A DNA stretch of 13,082 nucleotides from JBBQKF01 sp038326615 (lineage in GTDB: Bacteria > Bacillota > Clostridia > Saccharofermentanales > UBA5734): assembly GCA_038326615.1 (NCBI GenBank), contig JBBQKF010000081.1, positions 1-13,082 on the forward strand, given 5' to 3'. Shown one piece after another: positions 5,927 to 13,082 of the stretch. The position numbers and the translations under genes were made by a program. Position 1 is the first letter of the stretch. The number at the start of each line of letters is the position of its first letter. Below the pieces are notes generated by a model, which was not told the origin of the DNA, made no database searches, and was given only the letters and a program-made list of their open reading frames with translations.

Positions 5927-6730
5927 TTACACTCCAAATTTTTGATGTAATGAGGGCTTGTTCTTATCTATCACTGAATTGATACGGTCAAATGTTTGTA
6001 GTCTATCATTATGATCTATCTTGCAAGAAATATAGAAAATCAACTTGTTTATTTTTTTCCCTTCTTTCACTACTTCGTAGTATGCATTCAAATCAGAATA
6101 TAGTGCAATTTCTCGCATCGCTATTTCAAGAACTTTTCTACGAAAATCTTTGAAGTTTTTATAAGTCTCCGCATATAATAACTGCTTTAAAGCTTCCACA
6201 TCAAACTCATGGGAATTGGTCCATTCATAGCTTTTCAGCAGTTCATACAGACGAATTGAATATTGACTGCGCATAGCTAGTGTATAAATAAAATCATATT
6301 GAGTAAACCTTTTTCTCAACTGCAGCAAATAGGGTTTCATATCATCATCTAATTTTATATTGATCAATCCGCTGTTTTTATTAATTGTAACCTTGCTAAG
6401 CCAGGCCATGGTTACTTCTGTCCCGTTACCAGTGTTAACCCAGACGCTTTTGTCGCGGAGAGATTTTAAAAGATTTTTTATATCCTTGTAGTTTTTTCCA
6501 CTGTTAGAATCAATTCCACAAATCCTACAAAATTCAATTATTTGAAATGACCGTTCAGTAAAGCTCTCATCTGTCGGTTTAATACGGCTGATAATGAAGA
6601 GAAGAACTTTTTGTTCTTGTGCCGTTAAACCAAATCTTGCCTTTTGAATGATATCATTTGATTTTACAATCTTATATTCTCTCATTTCATCAACTTGATT
6701 ACTGGTTTCATTTTCTCTCATTTGAATCAC
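5927..6730 (-). CDS. Rep_3-family plasmid replication initiator
   Basis: This 267-aa protein (or 264 aa from ATG 6721) should bind the iterons at 6823-7079, open the origin and recruit host DnaA/helicase. Residues about 20-145 form the first winged-helix domain (VKSNDIIQKARFGLTAQEQKVLLFIISRI). Residues about 150-240 form the second, DNA-binding winged helix, with the family signature RSQYSIRLYELLKSY (154-168) and FKDFRRKVLEIAMREI (193-208). The short C-terminus has no extra domain. The GTG at 6730 has AAGGA 5 bases upstream; the in-frame ATG at 6721 has AGGGTG 6 bases upstream. Both are plausible. The gene stands alone on the minus strand. A half-iteron overlaps its -35 box, so repression by Rep dimers, known in this family, is likely. 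Confidence 0.93.
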   Translation of the reverse strand: MIQMRENETSNQVDEMREYKIVKSNDIIQKARFGLTAQEQKVLLFIISRIKPTDESFTERSFQIIEFCRICGIDSNSGKNYKDIKNLLKSLRDKSVWVNTGNGTEVTMAWLSKVTINKNSGLINIKLDDDMKPYLLQLRKRFTQYDFIYTLAMRSQYSIRLYELLKSYEWTNSHEFDVEALKQLLYAETYKNFKDFRRKVLEIAMREIALYSDLNAYYEVVKEGKKINKLIFYISCKIDHNDRLQTFDRINSVIDKNKPSLHQKFGV

Positions 6731-6760
6731 CCTATTCCTTAATGAAAAAATGTTATTTGA

Positions 6761-6789
6761 ATCGTATCACTTATGTAGGACTCATGCAA
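6761..6789 (-). promoter_or_regulatory. rep promoter
   Basis: On the minus strand, TTGCAT (6784-6789) and TACGAT (6761-6766) are 17 bases apart, placing the start near 6754 and leaving a short leader before the rep start codon. The -35 box overlaps the inverted half-iteron at 6785-6800. Confidence 0.55.
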
Positions 6790-6800
6790 TATGAAGTCCC
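6785..6800 (-). promoter_or_regulatory. Inverted partial iteron on the rep promoter, likely Rep operator
   Basis: On the minus strand this reads GGGACTT-CATAT-TGCA, against iteron GGGACTT-TTAG-TGCA: both ends are kept with one extra base between. It is opposite in orientation to the origin iterons and covers the -35 box. Rep_3 initiators commonly repress their own gene by binding such partial, inverted iteron copies as dimers. Confidence 0.5.
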
Positions 6801-6822
6801 ATATGTATAAAAATAATTGATT

Positions 6823-6840
6823 GGGACTTTTAGTGCAGAA
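6823..6840 (+). repeat. Isolated iteron between the rep promoter and the main iteron cluster
   Basis: A perfect GGGACTTTTAGTGCAGAA copy lies 23 bases from the inverted half-iteron and about 135 bases before the main cluster. It has the same orientation as the main iterons. Confidence 0.8.
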
Positions 6841-6975
6841 AAGTAGGTTCGGCGGTTTCCTATTATATTTTAGAATTTTAAGTAGGTCTTTGTAGTATTT
6901 AGTATTTAAAGGGACGAATTCGGCTTCTGAAATCCTTTCATAGCAATGGTTTTAGGATAGTAAATAAATCAAAAT

Positions 6976-7079
6976 GGGACTTTTAGTGCAGTTAAAGGGA
7001 CTTTTAGTGCAGATATCGGGGACTTTTAGTGCAGAAAATATGGGACTTTAGGTGCAGATATTGGGGACTTTTAGTGCAG
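6976..7079 (+). repeat. Iteron cluster of the replication origin (five copies)
   Basis: Five direct copies of GGGACTTTTAGTGCAG start at 6976, 6997, 7019, 7042 and 7064, with spacings 21, 22, 23 and 22, about two helical turns, so Rep monomers would stack on one face. The fourth copy is a variant (GGGACTTTAGGTGCAG). An A+T-rich stretch follows directly. This is the standard iteron origin design for a Rep_3 plasmid. Confidence 0.9.
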
Positions 7080-7127
7080 ATTTTTTTTGCTATTATAAAG
7101 GGTTTAATAAAAAAGTTAGCTTAAAAG
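7080..7127. other. A+T-rich candidate DNA unwinding element of oriV
   Basis: Directly after the last iteron comes a run of eight or nine T, then TATTATAAAG and TTTAATAAAAAAG. A near-match to a DnaA box (TTTTACAAA, 7129-7137, one mismatch to TTWTNCACA) follows. Together with the iterons this suggests the opening site, though the DnaA-box match is weak. Confidence 0.5.
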
Positions 7128-7340
7128 GTTTTACAAAGACAAAAAAATTTAAAATTGATAGTAGGAACCAACAAGAACAGTAAATTCGCATATATCTTAA
7201 TCAGCCTAAAGGATAGGACACAATAGATCAATAGAAACTGTTAAGGCGTTGTTCATTGGTGATGGAGATACTTTTTTTCATAAATTTTTATTGATGGGTA
7301 GAGCAGCTTAAAAATCTGTTTTTTAATAGTAGATTAAATA
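7128..7340. other. Gene-free spacer between oriV and the transfer promoter
   Basis: No reading frame of note, no repeat and no clear hairpin is seen. The stretch is A+T-rich and separates the origin from the promoter of the transfer operon. Confidence 0.5.
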
Positions 7341-7369
7341 TTGACAGATATCTAAAAGAAGTATATCAT
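7341..7369 (+). promoter_or_regulatory. Probable promoter of the transfer operon
   Basis: A consensus TTGACA (7341-7346) and TATCAT (7364-7369) are exactly 17 bases apart. The start site would be near 7376, about 55 bases before the first transfer gene. No operator-like dyad is evident around it. Confidence 0.65.
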
Positions 7370-7431
7370 TTTGAAACAGAAAGTGCAATAATAGCTGTGC
7401 ATATAATATAAAAAATCCATAAGGAGTTCAT

Positions 7432-7905
7432 ATGTTGCTTTCAGAAGAGGTTCAGGGAAAAGCACTGCAATTTACCTACAAGGGTGTTGCTATAACAGCT
7501 AAAGTGATTCATGACCTCATTATGCGGTATTCGATGCGTTCTGAGATACAGACCTATGGGAAACAGAGCATCAAGAAACTTAATCGGAAAAACCGTGCAC
7601 TCGAAAACATACCCATTGCTGGAATGGATCTTCGCGGTATGCAACGGGAACTTCGCCGTTACGGTGTAGATTACGCCGTAACCGCAAGAAATGCAGAGCC
7701 AGGAACATACGACATTTACTTTAAGGGTGGGGACATCAGCCAGATACAAACCGCCTTGCGCACATATGCCTGGAACAGTTTCCATAGATCTCAGCGACCT
7801 ATGATAAAAGACAGGATGCGTTCTGCCGTCGAAAAGGCACAGCAGCAGACACCCGCTATTCCGGGACAACATCCGGTAATTGCAAGACCGCAGGAGGTAA
7901 GATGA
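7432..7905 (+). CDS. DUF3801/PcfB-like conjugation protein
   Basis: This 157-aa protein resembles the small DUF3801/PcfB proteins encoded just before VirD4 in Gram-positive conjugative elements, where PcfB acts as a relaxosome or substrate-receptor partner. The N-terminal region (LSEEVQGKALQFTYKGVAITAKVIHDLI) and the central short alpha/beta region (about 55-110, MDLRGMQRELRRYGVDYAVTA then YDIYFKGGDISQIQTALRTY) fit that family. There is no signal peptide or membrane segment, and the C-terminal tail is basic and Pro/Gln-rich. AAGGAG lies 5 bases before the ATG. The stop overlaps the virD4 start (ATGA), so translation is coupled. The family call rests on pattern and position. Confidence 0.72.
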   Translation: MLLSEEVQGKALQFTYKGVAITAKVIHDLIMRYSMRSEIQTYGKQSIKKLNRKNRALENIPIAGMDLRGMQRELRRYGVDYAVTARNAEPGTYDIYFKGGDISQIQTALRTYAWNSFHRSQRPMIKDRMRSAVEKAQQQTPAIPGQHPVIARPQEVR

Positions 7906-9665
7906 AGAAGGCGCAACTTTTTTTTATATTTCTCATTGCAAGCACTGCCTTTTTCTTGTTTAACCGGCTTGCTGAATTGTTTCAAGGACAACAGGGGAAC
8001 ATCCTGACCAGAACGAGCGAAGCCATCGATGCGCTGTTGCCTTCCATTACAGGGCTTCCTGTTCATCTTGATATGAATCAAACAAGCCTTCTCTCTGGAC
8101 TGGTCGGATTCGCCGCAGTGTGGCTGGTGGTACTGTACAATAGTGCCGGTTCTAAAAACTACATGCACGGGGTAGAGCATGGATCGGCTTCCTGGGGCCG
8201 AACGGAAGACAGCAACCGCTACATGGACAGGAAGAATTTCGATAAAAACATGATTTTTTCCCAGACAGAACGGATGACATTGGACACTTGGAAGACACAG
8301 AGAAACAATAATGTTCTCATCATTGGGGGTTCCGGATCCGGAAAGACGCGATTCTACGTGAAGCCGAACCTCATGCAAATGCACAGTTCCTATGTAGTAA
8401 CTGACCCTAAGGGATCCATTGTCAAAGAATGCGGAAAGATGCTGACAGAAAACGGCTATCGAGTAAAGGTCCTTAACCTCATCAACATGGAGCAAAGTGA
8501 CCATTACAATCCCTTCGAATACATTCGTGAAGAAAAAGATATTCTCAAACTCATTAATAACCTGATCACCAATACAAACTCTGCACAGAACCGTTCGTCC
8601 GGCGATTTCTGGGAGAAGGCTGAGACAGCTCTTCTGCAGGCTCTGTTTGGCTTTGTTTATTTCGAAGCGGCACCGGGGGAACGGTGCATGGGGACTGTCA
8701 TGGAAATGCTTCGGATGGCTGAGGTTCGCGAGGACAATGAATCCTTCAAAAGCCCCTTGGACATTATGTTTGAGGAACTGAAAGCGGAAAACCCCAATCA
8801 CTTTGCCTGCAAACAGTATGACATCTACCGACTCGCAGCAGGAAAAACAGCAAAAAGCATCCTGGTATCTCTTGGTGTACGACTCTCTCCGTTCTTTATT
8901 CAGAAACTAAATGACCTTGTGGCAGATGACACCATTGAACTGGACATGCTCGGTAGCGAAAAAACGGCACTCTTTGTCATCTTGCCCGATACAGACAAAA
9001 CATTCAACTTCATGGCGGCCATTATGTATCAGCAGCTGTTTGACCTCTTGTTTTACAAGGCAGACAACCAGTATGGAGGCCGACTTCCCTATCATGTGCG
9101 ATTTCTGCTCGATGAGTTTGCCAATATTGGTCAGATACCGAACTTCGAGACCTATATTGCCACGATGCGTGGTCGGGAAATCAGCGTGAATGTGGTTCTG
9201 CAGAATGTGGCTCAACTGAAGGGTCTGTACAAAGACAATTGGGAGACTATCACAGGCAACTGTGACACGCTGCTGTTTTTGGGTGGCAAGGAACAGAGCA
9301 CACTGGAATACATCTCGAAAATGATAGGAAAGACCACAATCGACCACCGTGGAATGAGTGAAAGTAAAGGCCAGAACGGTTCCTATTCTCTCCAACACCA
9401 GATCATCGGACGGGATCTTATCACGCCCGATGAAGTGGGGCGTCTCAGTGGTGGTGAATGTATCGTCTCCATCCGTGGTGAAAAGCCTTTCAGAAGCAGG
9501 AAATTTGACATAAAGCGACATGTCCGATACAAGCTCCTCTCAGATTACAACAAGGCAAACAGCTACGCAGTAGGGACAAGAGACATCCCAGCACCGGAGG
9601 GTTTCTTCGAAAATATTACAGAAGTCATCCAAGTGGGAGAACTACAGGAATTGAATGCCCTCTAA
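7902..9665 (+). CDS. virD4: VirD4/TraG-type coupling protein
   Basis: This 587-aa inner-membrane ATPase should hand the relaxase-DNA complex to the secretion channel. Two N-terminal membrane segments (about residues 4-24 and 61-80) anchor it. The cytoplasmic part has Walker A GGSGSGKT (142-149), followed by TDPKGSI, and Walker B LLDEFANIG (about 402-410) with D404/E405. The late segment TITGNCDTLLFLGG (about 448-461) is typical of TraG/TraD proteins. AGGAGGT precedes the ATG, which overlaps the upstream stop codon. Length is normal for VirD4 of Firmicutes elements and the frame is intact. It is the second gene of the transfer operon. Confidence 0.95.
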   Translation: MKKAQLFFIFLIASTAFFLFNRLAELFQGQQGNILTRTSEAIDALLPSITGLPVHLDMNQTSLLSGLVGFAAVWLVVLYNSAGSKNYMHGVEHGSASWGRTEDSNRYMDRKNFDKNMIFSQTERMTLDTWKTQRNNNVLIIGGSGSGKTRFYVKPNLMQMHSSYVVTDPKGSIVKECGKMLTENGYRVKVLNLINMEQSDHYNPFEYIREEKDILKLINNLITNTNSAQNRSSGDFWEKAETALLQALFGFVYFEAAPGERCMGTVMEMLRMAEVREDNESFKSPLDIMFEELKAENPNHFACKQYDIYRLAAGKTAKSILVSLGVRLSPFFIQKLNDLVADDTIELDMLGSEKTALFVILPDTDKTFNFMAAIMYQQLFDLLFYKADNQYGGRLPYHVRFLLDEFANIGQIPNFETYIATMRGREISVNVVLQNVAQLKGLYKDNWETITGNCDTLLFLGGKEQSTLEYISKMIGKTTIDHRGMSESKGQNGSYSLQHQIIGRDLITPDEVGRLSGGECIVSIRGEKPFRSRKFDIKRHVRYKLLSDYNKANSYAVGTRDIPAPEGFFENITEVIQVGELQELNAL

Positions 9666-9713
9666 GGGTGTTTAAGATAGAACAAATTAACAGAGAAAAG
9701 GAAGGGCAAAAAG

Positions 9714-9923
9714 ATGGATCTTCTGAATCAGGTACTGACATTGGTGACAAAGTTTACACTTATCGGCGGCGGCCTATGGCTGATTTGGGGGGTTATTGTA
9801 CTCGCCGGTGCACTAAAGGACAAAAATGGTCCGGCGCTGCAGTCCGGCATCTGGCAAATTGTTGGTGGTGGATTGATCCTCGCAGCATCTGCTTTGTTCA
9901 CCACACTGACGGCTGGCGGATGA
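9714..9923 (+). CDS. Small two-helix membrane protein, Maff2/VirB2-like
   Basis: This 69-aa protein consists of two hydrophobic segments (about residues 13-35 and 46-66) joined by a short polar loop (LKDKNGPALQSG), rich in Gly and ending TAGG. This form and its place between virD4 and the virB6-like gene match the Maff2-type small membrane proteins of Gram-positive transfer operons, which occupy the position of the VirB2 pilin. No typical long cleavable signal peptide is seen. GGAAGG lies 9 bases upstream of the ATG. A 12-bp stem hairpin follows the stop codon. A pilin role is inference. Confidence 0.75.
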   Translation: MDLLNQVLTLVTKFTLIGGGLWLIWGVIVLAGALKDKNGPALQSGIWQIVGGGLILAASALFTTLTAGG

Positions 9924-9969
9924 TGGACAGCCAATGAAAAAGAGAAATGGGAAAATCCTGAGAAAAAAG

Positions 9970-10009
9970 GGAAGTGTCGTATCGAACAGAATGCGGTTAC
10001 GACACTTCC
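9970..10009 (+). repeat. Intercistronic hairpin with perfect 12-bp stem
   Basis: GGAAGTGTCGTA (9970-9981) pairs perfectly with TACGACACTTCC (9998-10009) around a 16-base loop. It begins 46 bases after the Maff2-like stop and ends 18 bases before the TTG start of the next gene. No T-run follows, so it is not a simple terminator. It may protect the upstream mRNA end or tune translation of the downstream gene. Confidence 0.75.
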
Positions 10010-10027
10010 TGTTGAGGGGAGACGACA

Positions 10028-10858
10028 TTGGAAGATTACATCATCAATAAAATACTGTCGGTCTTTAGCCTCGTAATCTCCGCAGGCAGTGGGAATCTGA
10101 TCCTCGACCCAGCCAGCTTTCATGCGGGAATCTACAATGGCATCATGCTGATTGTGAGCAACGCTGTCATGCCGGTTGCCAATGTGATTCTGGGGTTATT
10201 GATGGTTCTTGAAATGTACAACATCACCATTCGGACAGAAGGCAACCATGGAACTATGGGAATCGAGATCCCGTTTAAGGTTATGTTTAAGATTGTCCTA
10301 TGCAAGGTGGCCATTGACAGTACCAAACTGATTCTTGAGGCCATCTACAGCATTTCCTCACAACTGATCATTAATATTGGAAGAACAATTACAGGGACAA
10401 GTCAATTGACTCCTGCAAATATCGATCTTATCCGGGCTAACATTGAGGGAATGGATTTCGGAGTCAAACTTATGACCAGTGTGGAAGTAACCCTCATTTA
10501 CTTCATTGTCCAGTTTGTCATGGTCATCATCAATGTCATTGTGGTGGGACGTATCATCGAAATCTATGTGATGATGGGCATTGCACCGATTCCTCTGGCC
10601 ACGTTGCCGAATGCTGAGGTTTCTGGTGTAGCAAAAAATTTCCTGAAGAGTTTTGCCGCCGTCTGCCTGCAGGGTGTGCTGATTTTTCTGGTTATCGCCA
10701 TATTTCCGCTGCTGTTTGCCAACTCGACCATGGGTGACATCAGCGATGCCGCCGACTTTTCAAAATCCCTAATGATTGCGGCCGGCTATTCCTTTGTTTT
10801 ACTGATTTCGATTTTTGCCAGTGGCAGGTGGGCCAAGTCTATCTGTAATGCGATGTAG
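10028..10858 (+). CDS. VirB6/TrbL-like polytopic channel protein
   Basis: This 276-aa membrane protein should form part of the inner-membrane channel. Hydrophobic segments lie at about residues 37-63, 84-107, 150-175, 178-195, 207-231 and 247-265. The region VVGRIIEIYVMMGIAPIPLATLP (173-194) is a typical conserved stretch of CD0411/TrbL-like proteins of Gram-positive elements. The start is TTG (residues MEDYIINKIL), with GAGGGGAG a few bases upstream; no in-frame ATG fits better without losing the conserved N-terminus. It lies between the small membrane protein and the prgI-like gene, 13 bases before the latter. The TTG start and the hairpin just upstream may both limit its translation. Confidence 0.82.
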   Translation: MEDYIINKILSVFSLVISAGSGNLILDPASFHAGIYNGIMLIVSNAVMPVANVILGLLMVLEMYNITIRTEGNHGTMGIEIPFKVMFKIVLCKVAIDSTKLILEAIYSISSQLIINIGRTITGTSQLTPANIDLIRANIEGMDFGVKLMTSVEVTLIYFIVQFVMVIINVIVVGRIIEIYVMMGIAPIPLATLPNAEVSGVAKNFLKSFAAVCLQGVLIFLVIAIFPLLFANSTMGDISDAADFSKSLMIAAGYSFVLLISIFASGRWAKSICNAM

Positions 10859-10871
10859 GGGAGGTATATAG

Positions 10872-11456
10872 ATGGCCATAGAAGTACGGATTCCAAAAGA
10901 GATCATGGAATACCAGGAAAAAATCATGTTCGGCCTATCCATCCGCCAACTCCTTAGTTTTGCGGCGGCACTGGTCATTGGCGTGACAACCTACTTAATT
11001 ACTGCGAAGGTATGGGGAGAAGATTTGGCCGGATACATTGTTATTTTTGAGGTGATGCCCATCTTTGCCATCGGCTTCATCCAAAAAAACGGATTTCCCT
11101 TCGAAAAATACATGGGACTGATGATTCGGCATATGTTCGGCTATCGCCGGCGACGGTATCAGACCAGTCTGCTGCTCGATGAGATGAAACCCATAAATGA
11201 ATCAAAAGACAAGACGTGGAGGCGAACAAATGCTTCAATTGGGAAAGAACCGGCTGCAAGAAAAGGCCGAAGAGAATGCGCAGATGGTGAAATCACAGCG
11301 AAAAGCCGAGAGAGAGCGCGCAAAACGGCAATCAGAGAAATTGCGACAGCTCGAAAAGACTACCGCGCAGCTCAACGCACAGCGAAAACGCCAGAACGCA
11401 AAAGCGGCAGCGCCAAGGACTTCTCAGCAAACAATCCGATACCGGAGGATGTTTGA
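10872..11456 (+). CDS. PrgI-family transfer protein with overlapping C-terminal extension
   Basis: This 194-aa frame has a PrgI-like N-terminal part of about 119 residues: IRIPKE-like start (VRIPKEIMEYQEKIMFGLSIRQLL), two membrane segments (about 24-46 and 51-71), then NGFPFEKYMGLMIRHMFGYRRRRY. Such proteins act in the membrane part of Gram-positive type IV systems and are normally about 110-140 aa. The start is ATG with GGGGAGG 7 bases upstream. From residue 120 the frame overlaps the virB4 gene for 227 bases in another frame, giving a basic, low-complexity tail. That tail may be real but non-conserved, or result from loss of the original stop codon. Confidence 0.75.
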   Translation: MAIEVRIPKEIMEYQEKIMFGLSIRQLLSFAAALVIGVTTYLITAKVWGEDLAGYIVIFEVMPIFAIGFIQKNGFPFEKYMGLMIRHMFGYRRRRYQTSLLLDEMKPINESKDKTWRRTNASIGKEPAARKGRRECADGEITAKSRERARKTAIREIATARKDYRAAQRTAKTPERKSGSAKDFSANNPIPEDV

Positions 11457-13082
11457 GGATGGGATTTGTGAAGTAGAACCAGGTCTCTACTCAAAGAGCA
11501 TCAAGTTTGCCGACATCAACTATCAGATTGCACAGCGAGAGGAACAGGTCGAAATCTTCTCTCGCTACTGTGAGTTCCTCAATTACTTCGAGCCATCTAT
11601 CAATCTGCAGATCACTATTCAAAATAGACATATTGACAACGATGACTTTCGTTCGCAGATGCTCCTGCCGGTAGGCTTGGGAAAAGACAATCTAGACCAT
11701 TGCCGCAGGGAATACAATGCAATGCTTTCAGAGAAGGCTTTGCAGGGACAGAACTCTATCGTCCGCGAGAAGTTTCTGACCATTGGCATCCACGCCAACA
11801 CATACGAGGCCGCTGTTCCGACACTTGCGCGCATTGAGACGGATATCATCAGCAACTTCAAACAGCTGGGATGCGACATCAAGCTGCTGTCCGGAATGGA
11901 ACGCTTAGAGTTTCTGCACAGTATGTTTAATCCCGGGGATCCGTTCCTGTTTTCCTATGATTATTTGTTGGCAAGCAGCCTGACCACCAAGGATTATATC
12001 GCACCGGACTCCTTTGATTTTACGAAAAAGAATTATTACGAATTCGGGGACAACTATGGCCAGTCTCTCTTTCTAAAAGACTTGCCACCGGACTTGACGG
12101 ACAAACTTATTACAGAATTATCCGATATCCCCTGCAATATGACAATCACTCTCCATATCAATAGTGTGGAACAGGATCAGGCATTTTCTCTGGTTCGCAA
12201 AAAGATCAGTTTCATGGAGCAGCAGAAGATTGATGAACAGAAAAAAGCAATCAAGGCAGGGTATGACGTAGAAATGATTCCCTATGAGTTGAAATACTCG
12301 CTGGTTGAAGCAGAGGAACTTCTGGATGACCTGCAAAACAAGAACCAGCGGATGTTCAAAGTGACTGTTTTGGTACATACCTCGGCAAGAACTTTGGATG
12401 TGCTCAATGAAAACGTCTATCAGCTTATGGCCGTAGCAAGGAAGAACAATTGTAAACTCGGTTACCTGGACTTTCTCCAGGAAGATGCCATGAATGCAGC
12501 GCTGCCGTTAGGGAAAAACAATGTCGACATCAAGCGGACACTGACCACGGCTAGCACAGGAGTCCTCATACCGTTTACGACACAGGAGTTATTTCAGGAG
12601 AACGGTCTTTATTATGGATTGAATGCGCTCAGTCGAAATTTGATTATGTTCGACAGAAAGACCTTGAAGAATCCAAATGGTTTCATTTTGGGCACGCCGG
12701 GTTCGGGAAAATCATTCTCAGCGAAAAGGGAAATCGTGAACGTGCTTCTAGGAACACAGGACGAAGTCTTGATCATTGATCCGGAACGGGAATACGCACC
12801 GTTGGCAAAAGGATTCGGCGGGGAAGTCATACACATTTCAGCGGGAAGCAATGCACACATCAATCCAATGGACATTACCATGGATTATGCTGATAACGAC
12901 AGCCCGTTGCAGCTAAAATCCGAGTTCATTCTATCCCTATGCGAACTGCTGGCCGGAGGGATGGGCGGATTGACCGCCGCTCAGAAGACAGTCGCTGACC
13001 GTGCCTGCAAGATGACTTATCAGCCCTATTTTGCGGATCCTGAAAAAAATCCTGTGCCAACCCTTCTGGACTTTTATCGGGT
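11230..13082 (+). CDS. virB4: VirB4-family secretion ATPase, 3' end outside the window
   Basis: The frame stays open from ATG 11230 to the window edge (617 codons; complete family members are usually about 750-850 aa). VirB4 powers assembly and substrate transport at the inner membrane. Residues about 1-60 are a basic, charged coiled-coil-like tail (QEKAEENAQ, SQRKAERERAKRQSEKLRQ). The core starts with RTSQQTIRYRRMFEDGICEVEPGLYSKSIKFADINYQIAQ (about 67-106), typical of Gram-positive VirB4/CagE. Walker A is GTPGSGKS (488-495) and Walker B is VLIIDPEREY (about 513-522). GGAGG lies 7 bases before the ATG. The gene begins inside the PrgI-like frame, so the first 227 bases code in two frames unless the PrgI-like tail is not used. 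Confidence 0.92.
   Translation, partial: MLQLGKNRLQEKAEENAQMVKSQRKAERERAKRQSEKLRQLEKTTAQLNAQRKRQNAKAAAPRTSQQTIRYRRMFEDGICEVEPGLYSKSIKFADINYQIAQREEQVEIFSRYCEFLNYFEPSINLQITIQNRHIDNDDFRSQMLLPVGLGKDNLDHCRREYNAMLSEKALQGQNSIVREKFLTIGIHANTYEAAVPTLARIETDIISNFKQLGCDIKLLSGMERLEFLHSMFNPGDPFLFSYDYLLASSLTTKDYIAPDSFDFTKKNYYEFGDNYGQSLFLKDLPPDLTDKLITELSDIPCNMTITLHINSVEQDQAFSLVRKKISFMEQQKIDEQKKAIKAGYDVEMIPYELKYSLVEAEELLDDLQNKNQRMFKVTVLVHTSARTLDVLNENVYQLMAVARKNNCKLGYLDFLQEDAMNAALPLGKNNVDIKRTLTTASTGVLIPFTTQELFQENGLYYGLNALSRNLIMFDRKTLKNPNGFILGTPGSGKSFSAKREIVNVLLGTQDEVLIIDPEREYAPLAKGFGGEVIHISAGSNAHINPMDITMDYADNDSPLQLKSEFILSLCELLAGGMGGLTAAQKTVADRACKMTYQPYFADPEKNPVPTLLDFYR

Noticed and set aside
7791..8801. Minus-strand open frame of 336 codons
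   Set aside because: It lies opposite virD4, shows no family features and is cysteine/histidine-rich in the way antisense frames of this gene would be.
8907..9521. Minus-strand frame of 204 codons opposite virD4
   Set aside because: It covers the conserved VirD4 core on the other strand and shows no family pattern of its own.
9668..9937. 89-codon plus-strand frame overlapping the small membrane protein gene
   Set aside because: It reads a different frame with a charged, Trp- and Arg-rich product lacking family features, while the overlapping frame at 9714 has a ribosome site, two membrane helices and the expected operon position.

Overview
The window looks like the backbone of a self-transmissible plasmid from a Firmicutes-type (low-GC Gram-positive or Negativicutes) host. 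The reasons are a Rep_3-type initiator with its own iterons, a ParA/ParB partition operon, a MobC/MOBP-type relaxase pair, and the start of a Gram-positive-style type IV secretion operon (DUF3801/PcfB-like, VirD4, Maff2-like small membrane protein, VirB6/TrbL-like, PrgI-like, VirB4). There is no rRNA, tRNA, CRISPR array, resistance gene or intact insertion sequence. I cannot name the species from the sequence. The rep/par half is visibly more A+T-rich than the mob and transfer genes, which suggests a mosaic origin.

Layout. Positions 1-336 hold no gene, only an A+T-rich stretch with an inverted repeat and a weak terminator candidate. Positions 337-2101 (minus strand) encode the relaxase and MobC. 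Positions 2102-2395 are a structured intergenic region with an inverted repeat, G-runs and a minus-strand promoter, and are the best oriT candidate. Positions 2396-5071 (minus) are a likely three-gene partition operon, parA - parB - small HTH-like gene, led by a promoter embedded in two 21-bp direct repeats. Positions 5155-5844 contain about five tandem units of 142-143 bp. Each unit carries one 21-bp palindrome (a parS-like site) and one copy of the replication iteron. Positions 5927-6730 (minus) encode the Rep initiator. Positions 6740-7431 hold the rep promoter, a half-iteron, a six-iteron origin, an A+T-rich stretch, and a good promoter facing the transfer genes. From 7432 to the window end (plus strand) runs the transfer operon, cut inside virB4.

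How it works together. Rep should bind the iterons at 6823-7079 to start replication and probably represses itself through the inverted half-iteron on its -35 box. ParA and ParB should segregate the plasmid using the palindrome array. MobC and the relaxase should nick at the 2.1-2.4 kb region, and VirD4 should pass the relaxase-DNA complex to the VirB4/VirB6/PrgI channel. The most unusual feature is that the partition-type palindromes and the Rep iterons share the same repeat unit, which physically joins copy-number control and segregation sites.
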